DNA of 32,670 nucleotides. Origin: an uncultured Flavobacteriaceae bacterium. Its GTDB lineage: Bacteria > Bacteroidota > Bacteroidia > Flavobacteriales > Flavobacteriaceae. This document shows, piece after piece, positions 24,856 through 32,670 of this stretch. Each line of letters begins with the position of its first letter. Position 1 is the stretch's first letter. A program made the position numbers and the translations under genes. The stretch is taken from the NCBI GenBank assembly GCA_913052585.1, contig CAJXEB010000025.1:1-32670 (forward strand), read 5' to 3'. Under the pieces are notes generated by a model. The model saw nothing but the letters and a program-made list of their open reading frames with translations. It was not told the origin of the DNA and did no database searches.

Positions 24856-26019
24856 TTAAAATAATATATTTTTTTCATTAAAATAAATCAATGATTTATC
24901 ATTTTTATTATTAATAATAGAAACATTTAAACCTATTTCTATATTATTTTGAGAATTCACTAATATTTCTAAGTTATTACCATCCTCTTCAAGATGTCCA
25001 TAGAAACCAACTAATTCTCCAATTTTAACAATTTTTGGAATAAATTTTATCTCTTCATTTTCTAGTAATTCTGTAAATTGAATTGCAATTGAAGTCGGCT
25101 TGATATGATCATTAACCAATACATTTCTCAAAATGTAATCGTAATAGTTCTTTTTATTTTCAGGAATTAAAAAATAGTTTTTATCATTAATCAAAAAATC
25201 ATCTAGCTTTGAAATCCCAAACAAATTGATTAGAGCATAAAATAGATATTCTCTTGTTCTTTCCCTCTTATAATCAGAACCTATATGCCCTGCCTCAAAT
25301 AAGATTACTGGAACTCCTTCCTTTTGAAAAGCATCACCAAAACAATTAGCATTAAAGGAGTCATCATACCTACCAACTTGCCCTGGTATATATTTTTGTA
25401 AAACATGACTCATATCAGCAATCATTCCCATTGCTAATTTTCTTGATTCTGTTACTTCTCTTTTTATATCTGAAGAAGGTGATAAAAAAGAAACAGTTGC
25501 TGGTTTCTTTGTTTCCAATCCAAAAATTGTTCGTTGTCCGTGTAAATTCAAACATAAGTCTGGTTGTAATTCATTAAATGCGTCCATTAAAATCCTACTT
25601 TCATTTTGAGATAAATCCTGAGCCTCCCGGTTTAAATCAATATCATTTGCATTATTTCGAGTATATAAACTTGCTCCGTCTGGGTTTAATATAGGAATAA
25701 AGTATAACGTATAATTATTTAAAAAGTCTCTTGTTTCATCCTTAAAAACTTCTTTTTGAGTTACAAATTTTATAAAATCAAAGATTGACTTAGTTGTGGT
25801 AGATTCGTTTCCATGCATTTGCGACCATGCTAGAACTTTCTTTTTACCAGTTCCAATTTTTAACATTGGTATCTTTTTTCCTAATTCTGAAACACCAAGT
25901 ATAGAAATCTCATAGTGGTTTTTATATTTTTCTAGTAACGGTTTTATATGTTCAAAAGTAATATATCGACCACTTATTAATGGCTCAAAATTATTGGAAT
26001 ACCAAGCTTCTATTTTCAT
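24856..26019 (-). CDS. M14-family zinc metallopeptidase
   Basis: A 387-residue carboxypeptidase-type enzyme. The zinc ligands are His69 and Glu72 (SQMHGNES) and His160 (LNLHGQR); RNNANDIDLNRE holds the substrate-binding Asn/Arg set; the catalytic Glu is Glu242 in ILFEAGH. Residues about 285-387 form a separate beta-rich C-terminal domain. No signal peptide is present, so it should act in the cytoplasm, unlike most secreted M14 enzymes; a role in trimming imported or cell-wall peptides or amidoacids is possible but unproven. It is divergent from the XRE-type regulator, and inverted repeats sit over its presumed promoter. Confidence 0.88.
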   Translation of the reverse strand: MKIEAWYSNNFEPLISGRYITFEHIKPLLEKYKNHYEISILGVSELGKKIPMLKIGTGKKKVLAWSQMHGNESTTTKSIFDFIKFVTQKEVFKDETRDFLNNYTLYFIPILNPDGASLYTRNNANDIDLNREAQDLSQNESRILMDAFNELQPDLCLNLHGQRTIFGLETKKPATVSFLSPSSDIKREVTESRKLAMGMIADMSHVLQKYIPGQVGRYDDSFNANCFGDAFQKEGVPVILFEAGHIGSDYKRERTREYLFYALINLFGISKLDDFLINDKNYFLIPENKKNYYDYILRNVLVNDHIKPTSIAIQFTELLENEEIKFIPKIVKIGELVGFYGHLEEDGNNLEILVNSQNNIEIGLNVSIINNKNDKSLIYFNEKNILF

Positions 26020-26038
26020 TCTTAAAATTGTTCTTCTA

Positions 26039-26046
26039 CAAAGGTA
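26039..26046 (-). promoter_or_regulatory. Putative -7 element of the M14 peptidase gene
   Basis: The minus-strand word TACCTTTG fits TAnnTTTG, 20 bases before the ATG at 26019. The inverted repeat 26044-26063 lies over its upstream side, where a repressor would block the polymerase. No clear -33 TTG is visible. Confidence 0.45.
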
Positions 26047-26063
26047 AACAATGTAGTGTTTAC
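26044..26063. promoter_or_regulatory. Inverted repeat GTAAACA-N6-TGTTTAC, putative operator
   Basis: Arms at 26044-26050 and 26057-26063 are perfect 7-bp reverse complements with a 6-base spacer. It lies between the -7 element and the expected -33 region of the M14 gene. A dimeric helix-turn-helix protein could bind it. The neighbouring XRE-type regulator is the obvious candidate. Confidence 0.6.
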
Positions 26064-26078
26064 ATTTGTAACCATTAA
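26059..26078 (+). repeat. 20-base direct repeat, copy 1 (contains TACATTTG)
   Basis: Matches copy 2 at 26270-26289 at 18 of 20 positions. Its core TTACA-TT-TGTAA is itself a small inverted repeat, and it includes the -7-like word TACATTTG. In this copy no TTG lies at the right distance upstream, so it is more likely a binding site than a promoter. Confidence 0.6.
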
Positions 26079-26090
26079 TTTCAACCCTTA

Positions 26091-26110
26091 TTGTTTAGTT
26101 TTGTAAACAA
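26091..26110. promoter_or_regulatory. Inverted repeat TTGTTTA-N6-TAAACAA, putative operator
   Basis: Arms at 26091-26097 and 26104-26110 are perfect 7-bp reverse complements with a 6-base spacer, sharing the word TGTTTA/TAAACA with the first inverted repeat but in the opposite arrangement. Confidence 0.55.
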
Positions 26111-26248
26111 ACAATCATGGATAACTGCTGAAAATCAAAAAAAATCTTATAAATTATATTTAATTATATAATTACTTGTTTTTCAATATTATAAATTCAT
26201 TTTAATAAAGCTTATGTTTAATCATATTAGTGATAGTTACATTCCTAT

Positions 26249-26279
26249 TTTGAATTCTAATGTTAATACATTACATTTG
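26249..26279 (+). promoter_or_regulatory. Promoter of the XRE-type regulator (TTTG-N19-TACATTTG)
   Basis: TTTG (26249-26252) and TACATTTG (26272-26279) with a 19-base spacer make the best Bacteroidota-type promoter in the window. Transcription would start near 26286, leaving a leader of about 25 bases. Confidence 0.65.
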
Positions 26280-26289
26280 TAAACATTAA
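26270..26289 (+). repeat. 20-base direct repeat, copy 2, over the regulator's promoter
   Basis: Differs from copy 1 (26059-26078) at two positions. It covers the -7 element and the likely transcription start of the XRE-type gene and contains GTAAACA (26279-26285). This is where an autorepressor would bind. Confidence 0.6.
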
Positions 26290-26310
26290 CACTCATCTTA
26301 TCAATTTACA

Positions 26311-26718
26311 ATGGTAAACAGTTCAGATTTCGGAAATAGACTTCAAAAAATCCTTGATTTTTACAACATTTCTGCTACAGAATTATCCAATCAAATTAGC
26401 TTTAATAGGTCTACTATTTCTCACCTCCTATCTGGTAGAAATAAGCCAAGTTTAGATTTTGTTATGAAGGTGCTTCAGGAGTTTCCAGAAGTAGAATTGT
26501 ATTGGTTGTTAAATGGAAAAGGATCTTTTCCGTTAGTTAAAAGCACTCCTTCTTCTACTCATCCAATTTCTAAAAATACGCAACCTACCGAAAAAGAAGA
26601 TTATTTAACAAAAGATGATACTTTCCCAAAAGCTATTTCAAACTCATTTAATGATACTGATTTAGACAGAATTGTCGTTTTCTTTAAAAACGGTACTTTT
26701 AAATCATATAAAAATTAA
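26311..26718 (+). CDS. XRE-family helix-turn-helix transcriptional regulator
   Basis: A 135-residue protein. Residues about 8-68 are an XRE/Cro-type helix-turn-helix: RLQKILDFYNISATELSNQ, then FNRSTISHLLSGRNKPS as the recognition region. A disordered Ser/Pro/Thr-rich linker (about 75-110) leads to a conserved-looking tail, LDRIVVFFKNGTFKSYKN. The domain plan is familiar from flavobacteria but I know no function. The start at 26311 fits the strong promoter 25 bases upstream. The repeats in the divergent gap suggest it controls itself and the M14 peptidase gene. A lipoprotein gene follows 44 bases downstream. Confidence 0.9.
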   Translation: MVNSSDFGNRLQKILDFYNISATELSNQISFNRSTISHLLSGRNKPSLDFVMKVLQEFPEVELYWLLNGKGSFPLVKSTPSSTHPISKNTQPTEKEDYLTKDDTFPKAISNSFNDTDLDRIVVFFKNGTFKSYKN

Positions 26719-26762
26719 GATATATCGCTGAAAATTCGGAATTTCGCAGTAAATATTATTAA

Positions 26763-27134
26763 ATGCGATTTATACTAAGCTTTTTACTTTCTTTATTAAT
26801 TTTCAGTTGCTATAACCCTGAGCGTAATTGCCAAAATTTTAAAACGGGTACCTTTGAGTACGAAGCTTTAATTGGCACAGAAGTGCTTACCACAACTTTT
26901 ACTCGCAATGATACTTTAGAAATAGATTACTTTAAGGGTAAATCGGACACCTCCTCCATTCGTTGGATCAATGACTGTGAATACATTGTAAAAAAAATAA
27001 ATCCTAAGAATATGGCTGAAGAGAAAGCAATTCATATGAAAATACTCACAACTAAAGGAAATGAATATAATTTTGAATATAATATAATTGGTGACACAAA
27101 AAAACAAAAAGGAACAGCTAAAAAAACAGACTAA
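26763..27134 (+). CDS. Small lipoprotein (family often mislabelled DNA topoisomerase IV)
   Basis: A 123-residue protein with a lipoprotein signal: MRFILSFLLSLLIFSC, Cys16 as the acylated residue. The mature part begins YNPERNCQNFKTGTFEYE and contains IRWINDCEYIV, so two Cys residues may pair. I recall close relatives in Flavobacteriaceae named DNA topoisomerase IV, surely because the gene lies near parC/parE; nothing here resembles a topoisomerase. Function unknown. Its stop overlaps the trmL start by one base (TAATG), so the two are coupled. Confidence 0.85.
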   Translation: MRFILSFLLSLLIFSCYNPERNCQNFKTGTFEYEALIGTEVLTTTFTRNDTLEIDYFKGKSDTSSIRWINDCEYIVKKINPKNMAEEKAIHMKILTTKGNEYNFEYNIIGDTKKQKGTAKKTD

Positions 27135-27586
27135 TGCCTCTAAACATAGTACTAGTTGAACCAGAAATACATACCAATACCGGCAACATTGGACGTTTAA
27201 GTTTGGCCTCTGGATCTAATTTACATTTAATAAAACCATTCGGATTTGAATTATCTGATTCTAGGTTAAAACGTGCAGGACTCGATTACTGGAAGCACAT
27301 TTCTCTTTTTATCTACGAAGATTTTAATGACTTTTTAGACAAAAACCAGCGTGCAGAAATGGTTTTTTTATCAAGTCATGGTAAAAAATTATATTGGGAT
27401 ATTAATTATACAGAAAATATGTTTTTAATCTTTGGTAAGGAATCTAAAGGATTGTCCCCAGAGATTATAGAAAACAACCTAGATAACACCTATAAGATCC
27501 CTTTACAAAGCGATAAAGTAAGAAGCATCAATCTAGCAAATGCAGTAAGTATAGTCGTCTATGAAGGATTACGTAATATATTATGA
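27134..27586 (+). CDS. trmL: tRNA (cytidine(34)-2'-O)-methyltransferase TrmL
   Basis: A 150-residue SPOUT-class enzyme that 2'-O-methylates the wobble base of tRNA-Leu species. Signatures are [16 protein letters not shown] at the start, [15 protein letters not shown] in the middle, and the knotted C-terminal [20 protein letters not shown]. Length matches the minimal SPOUT family. The start overlaps the upstream lipoprotein stop by one base, and its end overlaps the next gene by four bases (ATGA). Confidence 0.93.
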   Translation: MPLNIVLVEPEIHTNTGNIGRLSLASGSNLHLIKPFGFELSDSRLKRAGLDYWKHISLFIYEDFNDFLDKNQRAEMVFLSSHGKKLYWDINYTENMFLIFGKESKGLSPEIIENNLDNTYKIPLQSDKVRSINLANAVSIVVYEGLRNIL

Positions 27587-27813
27587 CACAAGAAAAAGAA
27601 CAACAACCCAACAATCCATTGCACGGAGTTACATTAAAAACAATCTTAGAACATTTAGTAGAAACTTATGGTTGGCACGAATTGGGTGGAAAGATTAAAA
27701 TAAATAGTTTTAACTCCAACCCTACTATCAAATCAAGCTTAACATTTTTAAGAAAAACACCTTGGGCAAGAGAAAAAGTGGAACGATTGTATTTAAAGTC
27801 TTTAAAGAAATAG
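27583..27813 (+). CDS. VF530-family (DUF2132) DNA-binding protein
   Basis: A 76-residue protein with the DUF2132/VF530 signature: [21 protein letters not shown], then [24 protein letters not shown]. The fold is a small helical domain reported to be DNA-binding; its cellular role is unclear. It overlaps trmL by four bases. The stop codon is part of the inverted repeat at 27801-27831. Confidence 0.9.
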   Translation: MTQEKEQQPNNPLHGVTLKTILEHLVETYGWHELGGKIKINSFNSNPTIKSSLTFLRKTPWAREKVERLYLKSLKK

Positions 27814-27831
27814 ATTTGTTATTTCTTTAAA
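27801..27831. terminator. AT-rich 12-bp perfect hairpin between convergent stops
   Basis: Arms TTTAAAGAAATA (27801-27812) and TATTTCTTTAAA (27820-27831) are exact reverse complements around a 7-base loop. The arms contain most of the VF530-type gene's stop codon and the parC stop codon. Only one G-C pair is present and there is no U-tract, so termination would be weak; the symmetric position still suggests a bidirectional signal. Confidence 0.5.
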
Positions 27832-30532
27832 ACAGTAATGTTTGTCCTTCATTGTCAGTTTCTGGATCAGGCTTGTCATCATCTGTATTATCAATAATAG
27901 CATTTGGTTTTTCAATATTAGAATCTTGTTCTAATGGGACCTCATCAGTTTTTGTTTCAGGTACCACGTTTTCTTCCTCAATCACTTCCAAATCTTCAAT
28001 TGGAGTTTCTACTGGGGTATCATAAAACAAAGGCTCTTTAGCATTAATTTCAATTATCTTATCTTTAGTTAATTGATTTCCTAAAGCGGTAATTCCTTTT
28101 ATAGAAATGAATTCTTCTAAGTTAATTTCTGTATTCTCTTCACGGTCCTTACCTCTCTTTTTAGCAAAAACCAATTCTACAACAGGTCGATAATCTATAA
28201 AAACAGTTTCTAAATAAGATTTTGGATGATCTGAAATTACTATTTCTTCTTTATCTGGAGAATCAATTAAAAAACGTTTTACATAGAAAAGTTCTTTTTC
28301 ACCTTCCCAATAAATTACTGTAACTGGTTTTTTTGGCTCCCATTTTTCTAAAACGATCATTTCATCATTAAAATGCAATGTCATCTCAGGAACCACTGTT
28401 TTTACAACACCTTTTTGATCAATAACTAATAGTCGGTCTTCACTTGTAAAGTCTCCTAACAACGTTCCTCTTTGATCTACATTTAAACGTTGCACGGTCT
28501 CATCAAACCAAATTTTTCTTGGCTTTAACGTTGAAAGACCTTTTTCTTTAAGTTCAATTCTCTTTACAGAATATTTAGTAACAATATTTCCTCTAGAAGC
28601 TCTTCCTTTAACAATCATATCAGAAAAATCCAAATCGAATTTTAGCTTTTTAATAGACCCAGATTGTCTTAATAAAACAGTAACTATTTCGGCTTCACCA
28701 TTTGGATTTGCTGAAAAATATAACGATTTACTTGTTTTAGTACCCTTCGTTAAATCGTATTCTTTATCACGTGTTATGGAGGTTACTGCAAATCGCTTGA
28801 CATAAGAAGCTCCTTTTGCTCCATCTCTATAAATAAGATTGTATATGGTTCGTGTGTCTTTTTTCTTAAAAACTGTTACATAAATTATATCTTTACCTAT
28901 AAATGTTTTGGAGCCAACTTTAGTGACCATCATTTTACCCTCTTGAGTAAAAACTATAATATCATCTATATCACTGCAATCTGTTACATACTCATCTCTT
29001 TTTAAGCTTGTCCCAACAAATCCTTCTTCCCTATTAACGTATAACTTTGTATTTCTAATTACAACTTTAGTTGCTTCTATATCATCGAAAACACGAATTT
29101 CAGTTTTTCGTTCTCTACCTTTTCCGTAATCTCTTATTAACCTTTTAAAATAATCAATAGCATATGTTATTAAATTAGCTAAATGATGCACAATCTCAGC
29201 GATTCTTTCTTCAAGTGTATCGATTTTTTGTTGTGCTTTATCAATATCAAACTTAGAAATACGCTTAATTCTAATTTCAGTTAAACGCACAATATCTTCT
29301 TCAACAACCGATCTTTTTAAATGTGCAATATGAGGTTTTAATCCGTTATCTATAGCTGAAATTACTCCTTCCCAAGTTTCTTCTTCTTCAATTTCACGAT
29401 AAATACGGTTTTCTATAAATATTCGCTCTAAGGAAGCAAAATGCCATTGACCTTCTAGTTCGTTTAATTGGATCTCTAATTCACTTTTTAAAAGCTGTAC
29501 TGTTCTGTCTGTTGAAGTTTTCAACATATCATTCACCCCAACAAACAATGGTTTATTATCTTCAATTACACAACCTAGTGGTGAAATTGGAGTTTCACAT
29601 TTTGTAAATGCGTATAAAGCATCAATTGTTTTATCTGGAGAAATACCCGCTGGTAGATGAATTAATATCTCAACCTCAGCAGCCGTATTATCTTCAATTT
29701 TTTTGATTTTTATTTTCCCCTTTTCATTAGCCTTTAAAACAGAATCTATCAATGATGAAGTTGTAGTTCCAAAAGGAATTTCCGTAATCACCAACATGTT
29801 TTTACTATGGTGATTTATTCTAGCTCTAGAGCGTACTTTACCACCTCTTAAACCACTATTGTAATTAGTTACATCTGCGATTCCACCAGTAGGAAAATCT
29901 GGAAATATCTGAAAGCGCTTTCCTTGTAAATGCTTTATGGAAGCATCAATTAATTCAAGAAAGTTATGTGGTAATACTTTTGTTGATAGACCTACCGCAA
30001 TTCCTTCCGCTCCTTGCGCTAACAATAAAGGAAATTTAACCGGAAGATTTATAGGTTCCTTTCTACGCCCATCGTAAGATGCTTGCCAATCGGTATTTTT
30101 TGGATTGTAAACAACATCCAATGCAAATTTAGAAAGTCTTGCTTCAATATAACGAGATGCGGCGGCCCTATCTCCTGTTAATATATTTCCCCAGTTTCCT
30201 TGTGTGTCTATTAGTATATCTTTTTGACCAATCTGCACCATAGCATCTGCGATACTCATATCTCCATGTGGATGATATTGCATCGTATGTCCTACAATGT
30301 TTGCAACTTTATTATACCTACCATCATCCAAATCTTTAAGAGATTGCATGATTCTTCTTTGTACAGGTTTAAAACCATCTTCAATAGCAGGAACAGCACG
30401 TTCTAAAATAACATACGAAGCATAATCTAAAAACCAATCCTTGTACATACCGGTAACTTTCGTTATGGTATCTTCAGTATGGTTTTCATTAGAATTTATT
30501 TCATCATCATTGTGTTCTAACTCTTCGCTCAT
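27827..30532 (-). CDS. parC: DNA topoisomerase IV subunit A
   Basis: A 901-residue type IIA topoisomerase A subunit, which cuts and rejoins DNA to decatenate daughter chromosomes. The breakage-reunion domain runs from about residue 25 to 480, with the catalytic Tyr128 in RAAASRYIE. The quinolone-determining stretch reads YHPHGDMSIADA, where the usual Ser is Met92 and the acidic position is Asp96. A C-terminal beta-propeller (about 500-790) lacks a clear gyrase-box, supporting topoisomerase IV over gyrase. The last 100 residues are Glu/Asp-rich and probably disordered. It follows parE after 42 bases, so they form an operon. Confidence 0.93.
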   Translation of the reverse strand: MSEELEHNDDEINSNENHTEDTITKVTGMYKDWFLDYASYVILERAVPAIEDGFKPVQRRIMQSLKDLDDGRYNKVANIVGHTMQYHPHGDMSIADAMVQIGQKDILIDTQGNWGNILTGDRAAASRYIEARLSKFALDVVYNPKNTDWQASYDGRRKEPINLPVKFPLLLAQGAEGIAVGLSTKVLPHNFLELIDASIKHLQGKRFQIFPDFPTGGIADVTNYNSGLRGGKVRSRARINHHSKNMLVITEIPFGTTTSSLIDSVLKANEKGKIKIKKIEDNTAAEVEILIHLPAGISPDKTIDALYAFTKCETPISPLGCVIEDNKPLFVGVNDMLKTSTDRTVQLLKSELEIQLNELEGQWHFASLERIFIENRIYREIEEEETWEGVISAIDNGLKPHIAHLKRSVVEEDIVRLTEIRIKRISKFDIDKAQQKIDTLEERIAEIVHHLANLITYAIDYFKRLIRDYGKGRERKTEIRVFDDIEATKVVIRNTKLYVNREEGFVGTSLKRDEYVTDCSDIDDIIVFTQEGKMMVTKVGSKTFIGKDIIYVTVFKKKDTRTIYNLIYRDGAKGASYVKRFAVTSITRDKEYDLTKGTKTSKSLYFSANPNGEAEIVTVLLRQSGSIKKLKFDLDFSDMIVKGRASRGNIVTKYSVKRIELKEKGLSTLKPRKIWFDETVQRLNVDQRGTLLGDFTSEDRLLVIDQKGVVKTVVPEMTLHFNDEMIVLEKWEPKKPVTVIYWEGEKELFYVKRFLIDSPDKEEIVISDHPKSYLETVFIDYRPVVELVFAKKRGKDREENTEINLEEFISIKGITALGNQLTKDKIIEINAKEPLFYDTPVETPIEDLEVIEEENVVPETKTDEVPLEQDSNIEKPNAIIDNTDDDKPDPETDNEGQTLLF

Positions 30533-30574
30533 AATTATTCTACGTAATTATTATTATATTTTTAATAAAGTAAT

Positions 30575-32422
30575 TTATTCAATAACTTTATCTAATTCCA
30601 CTTTCAAGTTATCAATAATAAACTCTTGTCTATCGGGTGTGTTTTTTCCCATATAAAAAGATAACAAATCTTCTATACTAATACTCTTATCAAGCATTAC
30701 AGGTTCTAAACGAATGTCATTACCGATAAAGTGTTTAAATTCATCTGGGGAAATTTCCCCTAATCCCTTAAACCTGGTTATTTCGTGGTTTTTTAATTTT
30801 TCTATTGCATCAACTCGTTCTTCTTCCGAGTAACAATAAATCGTTTCTTTTTTGTTTCGAACTCTAAACAAAGGAGTTTCCAAGATATATAAATGCCCTT
30901 CTTTTATTACTTCAGGAAAAAACTGAAGAAAGAAAGTAAGCAATAATAATCGAATGTGCATACCATCCACATCGGCATCAGTAGCAATAACAATATTATT
31001 ATAACGGAGATCTTCGGTCCCTTCTTCAATATTTAAAGCAGCTTGTAGAAGATTAAATTCTTCATTTTCATAAACTACTTTTTTACTCATCCCATAACAG
31101 TTAAGTGGCTTACCTCTTAATGAAAACACTGCTTGCGTATTAACATCACGACTTTTAGTAATACTACCACTTGCCGAATCTCCTTCTGTAATAAATAAGG
31201 TAGACTCTAAACGACGTTCCTTTTTCATGTCGCCTAAATGCACTCTACAATCTCTTAGCTTTTTGTTGTGAAGATTTGATTTTTTAGCTCTATCTCTTGC
31301 TAATTTTCTAATTCCTGTTAAATCTTTACGCTCTCTTTCTGCTTGCATAATTTTGCGTTGCAGTGCTTCAGCGATTGAAGTATTTTTATGTAAGAAATTA
31401 TCTAAATATGTTTTAATAAAATCGTTTATGTAGGATCTAACGGTAGGTAAATTACCTCCCATATCTGTAGAGCCCAGTTTGGTTTTTGTCTGACTTTCAA
31501 AAACTGGTTCCATCACTTTTATTGCAATTGCAGAAACTATAGATTTACGAACATCACTAGCTTCATAATTCTTACCATAAAACTCTCTGATGGTTTTAAC
31601 GATACTCTCTCTAAAAGCTGCTTGGTGTGTTCCACCTTGTGTAGTATGTTGCCCGTTTACAAAAGAATGGTATTCTTCACTGTATTGAGATTTACTATGT
31701 GTGATTGCTATTTCAATATCTTCCCCTTTTAAATGAATTAAAGGGTATAACATATCTTCCGTTGGTATGTTCTCCTCCAATAAATCTTTTAATCCATTTT
31801 CAGAAAAGAACTTTTCGCCATTAAAATCAATAGTAAGTCCTGGATTTAAATACACATAGTTTTTGAGCATTTTAATAACATACTCATTACGATATTTAAA
31901 TTTCTTGAAAATAGCTTCATCTGGAATAAAACTAACTTTTGTTCCTTTTCGTTTGGAGGTTTCTTCAATATCTGAATCAGTTATTAACTCACCAACATTA
32001 AATTCGGCATATTTTAATTTATTATCTCTAATCGATTCTACTTTAAAATAGCTAGAAAGTGCATTAACAGCTTTTGTTCCTACCCCATTTAGACCAACTG
32101 CTTTTTTAAAGGCACGAGAGTCATATTTTCCTCCCGTATTCATTTTAGAAACTACATCTACTACTTTTCCTAATGGGATTCCACGACCATAATCCCTAAC
32201 TTTAACTTCTTTATCTTTAATACGGATTTCGATGGTTTTACCAGCACCCATCACGAATTCATCAATACAGTTATCTATAACTTCTTTTAAAAGTATATAA
32301 ATACCATCATCAGGCGAAGTACCATCACCTAATTTTCCAATGTACATTCCAGGTCGCAACCGAATGTGTTCTTTCCAGTCTAAAGACCGTATATTATCTT
32401 CTGTATATTGTTCTTCAGCCAT
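30575..32422 (-). CDS. parE: DNA topoisomerase IV subunit B
   Basis: A 615-residue ATPase subunit. The GHKL domain shows EVIDNCIDE with the catalytic Glu47 and Asn51, DYGRGIP, and the ATP lid [14 protein letters not shown] (110-123). The transducer domain carries the loop Lys in QTKTKLGS. The TOPRIM domain has EGDSASG (414-420), SLRGKPLN and [12 protein letters not shown], which bind the Mg2+ needed for cleavage. At 615 residues, without the insert seen in some GyrB proteins, it fits ParE. It starts 111 bases after the ychF stop; that gap shows no clear promoter. Confidence 0.93.
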   Translation of the reverse strand: MAEEQYTEDNIRSLDWKEHIRLRPGMYIGKLGDGTSPDDGIYILLKEVIDNCIDEFVMGAGKTIEIRIKDKEVKVRDYGRGIPLGKVVDVVSKMNTGGKYDSRAFKKAVGLNGVGTKAVNALSSYFKVESIRDNKLKYAEFNVGELITDSDIEETSKRKGTKVSFIPDEAIFKKFKYRNEYVIKMLKNYVYLNPGLTIDFNGEKFFSENGLKDLLEENIPTEDMLYPLIHLKGEDIEIAITHSKSQYSEEYHSFVNGQHTTQGGTHQAAFRESIVKTIREFYGKNYEASDVRKSIVSAIAIKVMEPVFESQTKTKLGSTDMGGNLPTVRSYINDFIKTYLDNFLHKNTSIAEALQRKIMQAERERKDLTGIRKLARDRAKKSNLHNKKLRDCRVHLGDMKKERRLESTLFITEGDSASGSITKSRDVNTQAVFSLRGKPLNCYGMSKKVVYENEEFNLLQAALNIEEGTEDLRYNNIVIATDADVDGMHIRLLLLTFFLQFFPEVIKEGHLYILETPLFRVRNKKETIYCYSEEERVDAIEKLKNHEITRFKGLGEISPDEFKHFIGNDIRLEPVMLDKSISIEDLLSFYMGKNTPDRQEFIIDNLKVELDKVIE

Positions 32423-32533
32423 AGTTTGGGTGTCATGGCTAATATAAAATTAAGGTATAAAATTTAAAACCTAAACGTAGGAAAGTAATTAACAATAATA
32501 AGGGGTGAATTGTTGAAAAAAAAAGATCTAAAG

Positions 32534-32670
32534 TTACACGTTAAATCTAAAGTGCATTACGTCACCATCTTCAACAACATATTCTTTTCCTTCAACGCTT
32601 AATTTCCCTGATTCTTTTACTTTAGCTTCACTACCATAACTAACAAAGTCATTGTATTTTATAACTTCAG
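32534..32670 (-). CDS. ychF: Redox-regulated ATPase YchF, C-terminal fragment (cut by window edge)
   Basis: Only the last 45 codons are present; the gene continues beyond the right edge. The reading frame was translated by hand from the sequence. The fragment contains [20 protein letters not shown] and ends VMHFRFNV, the hallmark C-terminus of the YchF/Ola1 TGS domain. YchF is a ribosome-associated Obg-family ATPase. It runs on the same strand as parE and parC. Confidence 0.88.
   Translation of the reverse strand, partial: EVIKYNDFVSYGSEAKVKESGKLSVEGKEYVVEDGDVMHFRFNV

Noticed and set aside
24335-26718. Idea that the Lrp regulator, M14 peptidase and XRE-type regulator form a defence or toxin-antitoxin module
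   Set aside because: The peptidase and both regulators look like ordinary housekeeping families; no toxin, nuclease or mobile-element signature is nearby.
26716-26762. Possible hairpin CTGAAAATT...AATTTCGCAG between the XRE-type gene and the lipoprotein gene
   Set aside because: Pairing is broken by mismatches and there is no T-run; not convincing as a terminator.
32480-32515. AACAAT...ATTGTT inverted repeat between ychF and parE
   Set aside because: Only six AT-rich pairs with a 12-base loop and no T-run on the minus strand; expected by chance here.

Overview
The window is AT-rich chromosomal DNA from a member of Bacteroidota, almost certainly family Flavobacteriaceae. The evidence is a PorX-type PglZ response regulator of the type IX secretion system, a fused lpxC-fabZ gene, sucD without an adjacent sucC, several TTTG/TAnnTTTG promoters of the Bacteroidota sigma type, small SC-type lipoproteins, and flavobacterial-type small proteins. 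I see no rRNA, tRNA, CRISPR array, insertion sequence, prophage or integrase. It reads as a stable core region.

Layout, left to right. (1) About 135-5298, plus strand: an OmpA-domain cell-wall protein, a membrane-anchored helix-hairpin-helix protein, a sodium:solute symporter, then a lysophospholipid-type acyltransferase and a SAM methyltransferase. A bidirectional terminator closes this block. (2) 5361-16669, minus strand, read right to left: an HD-domain phosphohydrolase; lpxD, lpxC-fabZ, lpxA, efp, a second lpxD-like gene, an NTF2-like gene and sucD, then a terminator; then fabG, a von Willebrand A membrane protein and an SPFH/prohibitin-like protein. The lipid A genes abut or overlap, so the first enzymes of lipid A synthesis and FabZ are co-expressed with EF-P. 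(3) 16785-21332, plus strand: porX, tsaE, a tiny lipoprotein overlapping a four-helix membrane protein, an alanine-dehydrogenase-family protein and a DUF4258-like protein. (4) 21334-24814: proline dehydrogenase (minus), aroB (plus), DinB-like protein (minus), Lrp/AsnC regulator (minus). (5) 24856-27813: an M14 metallopeptidase (minus) divergent from an XRE-type regulator (plus), with an unusually dense set of GTAAACA-based repeats between them; then a lipoprotein, trmL and a VF530-type protein. (6) 27827-32670, minus strand: the topoisomerase IV pair parE-parC, preceded by the 3' end of ychF.

No gene cluster here is clearly a new system. The parts most worth a second look are the operator cluster at about 26039-26320, the missing active-site histidine in the alanine-dehydrogenase-like protein, the out-of-frame overlap at 19125-19156, the OmpA/helix-hairpin-helix gene pair at the left end, and the second LpxD-like acyltransferase in the lipid A operon. 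Functional calls rest on motif recognition and recalled family knowledge; no database search was run.
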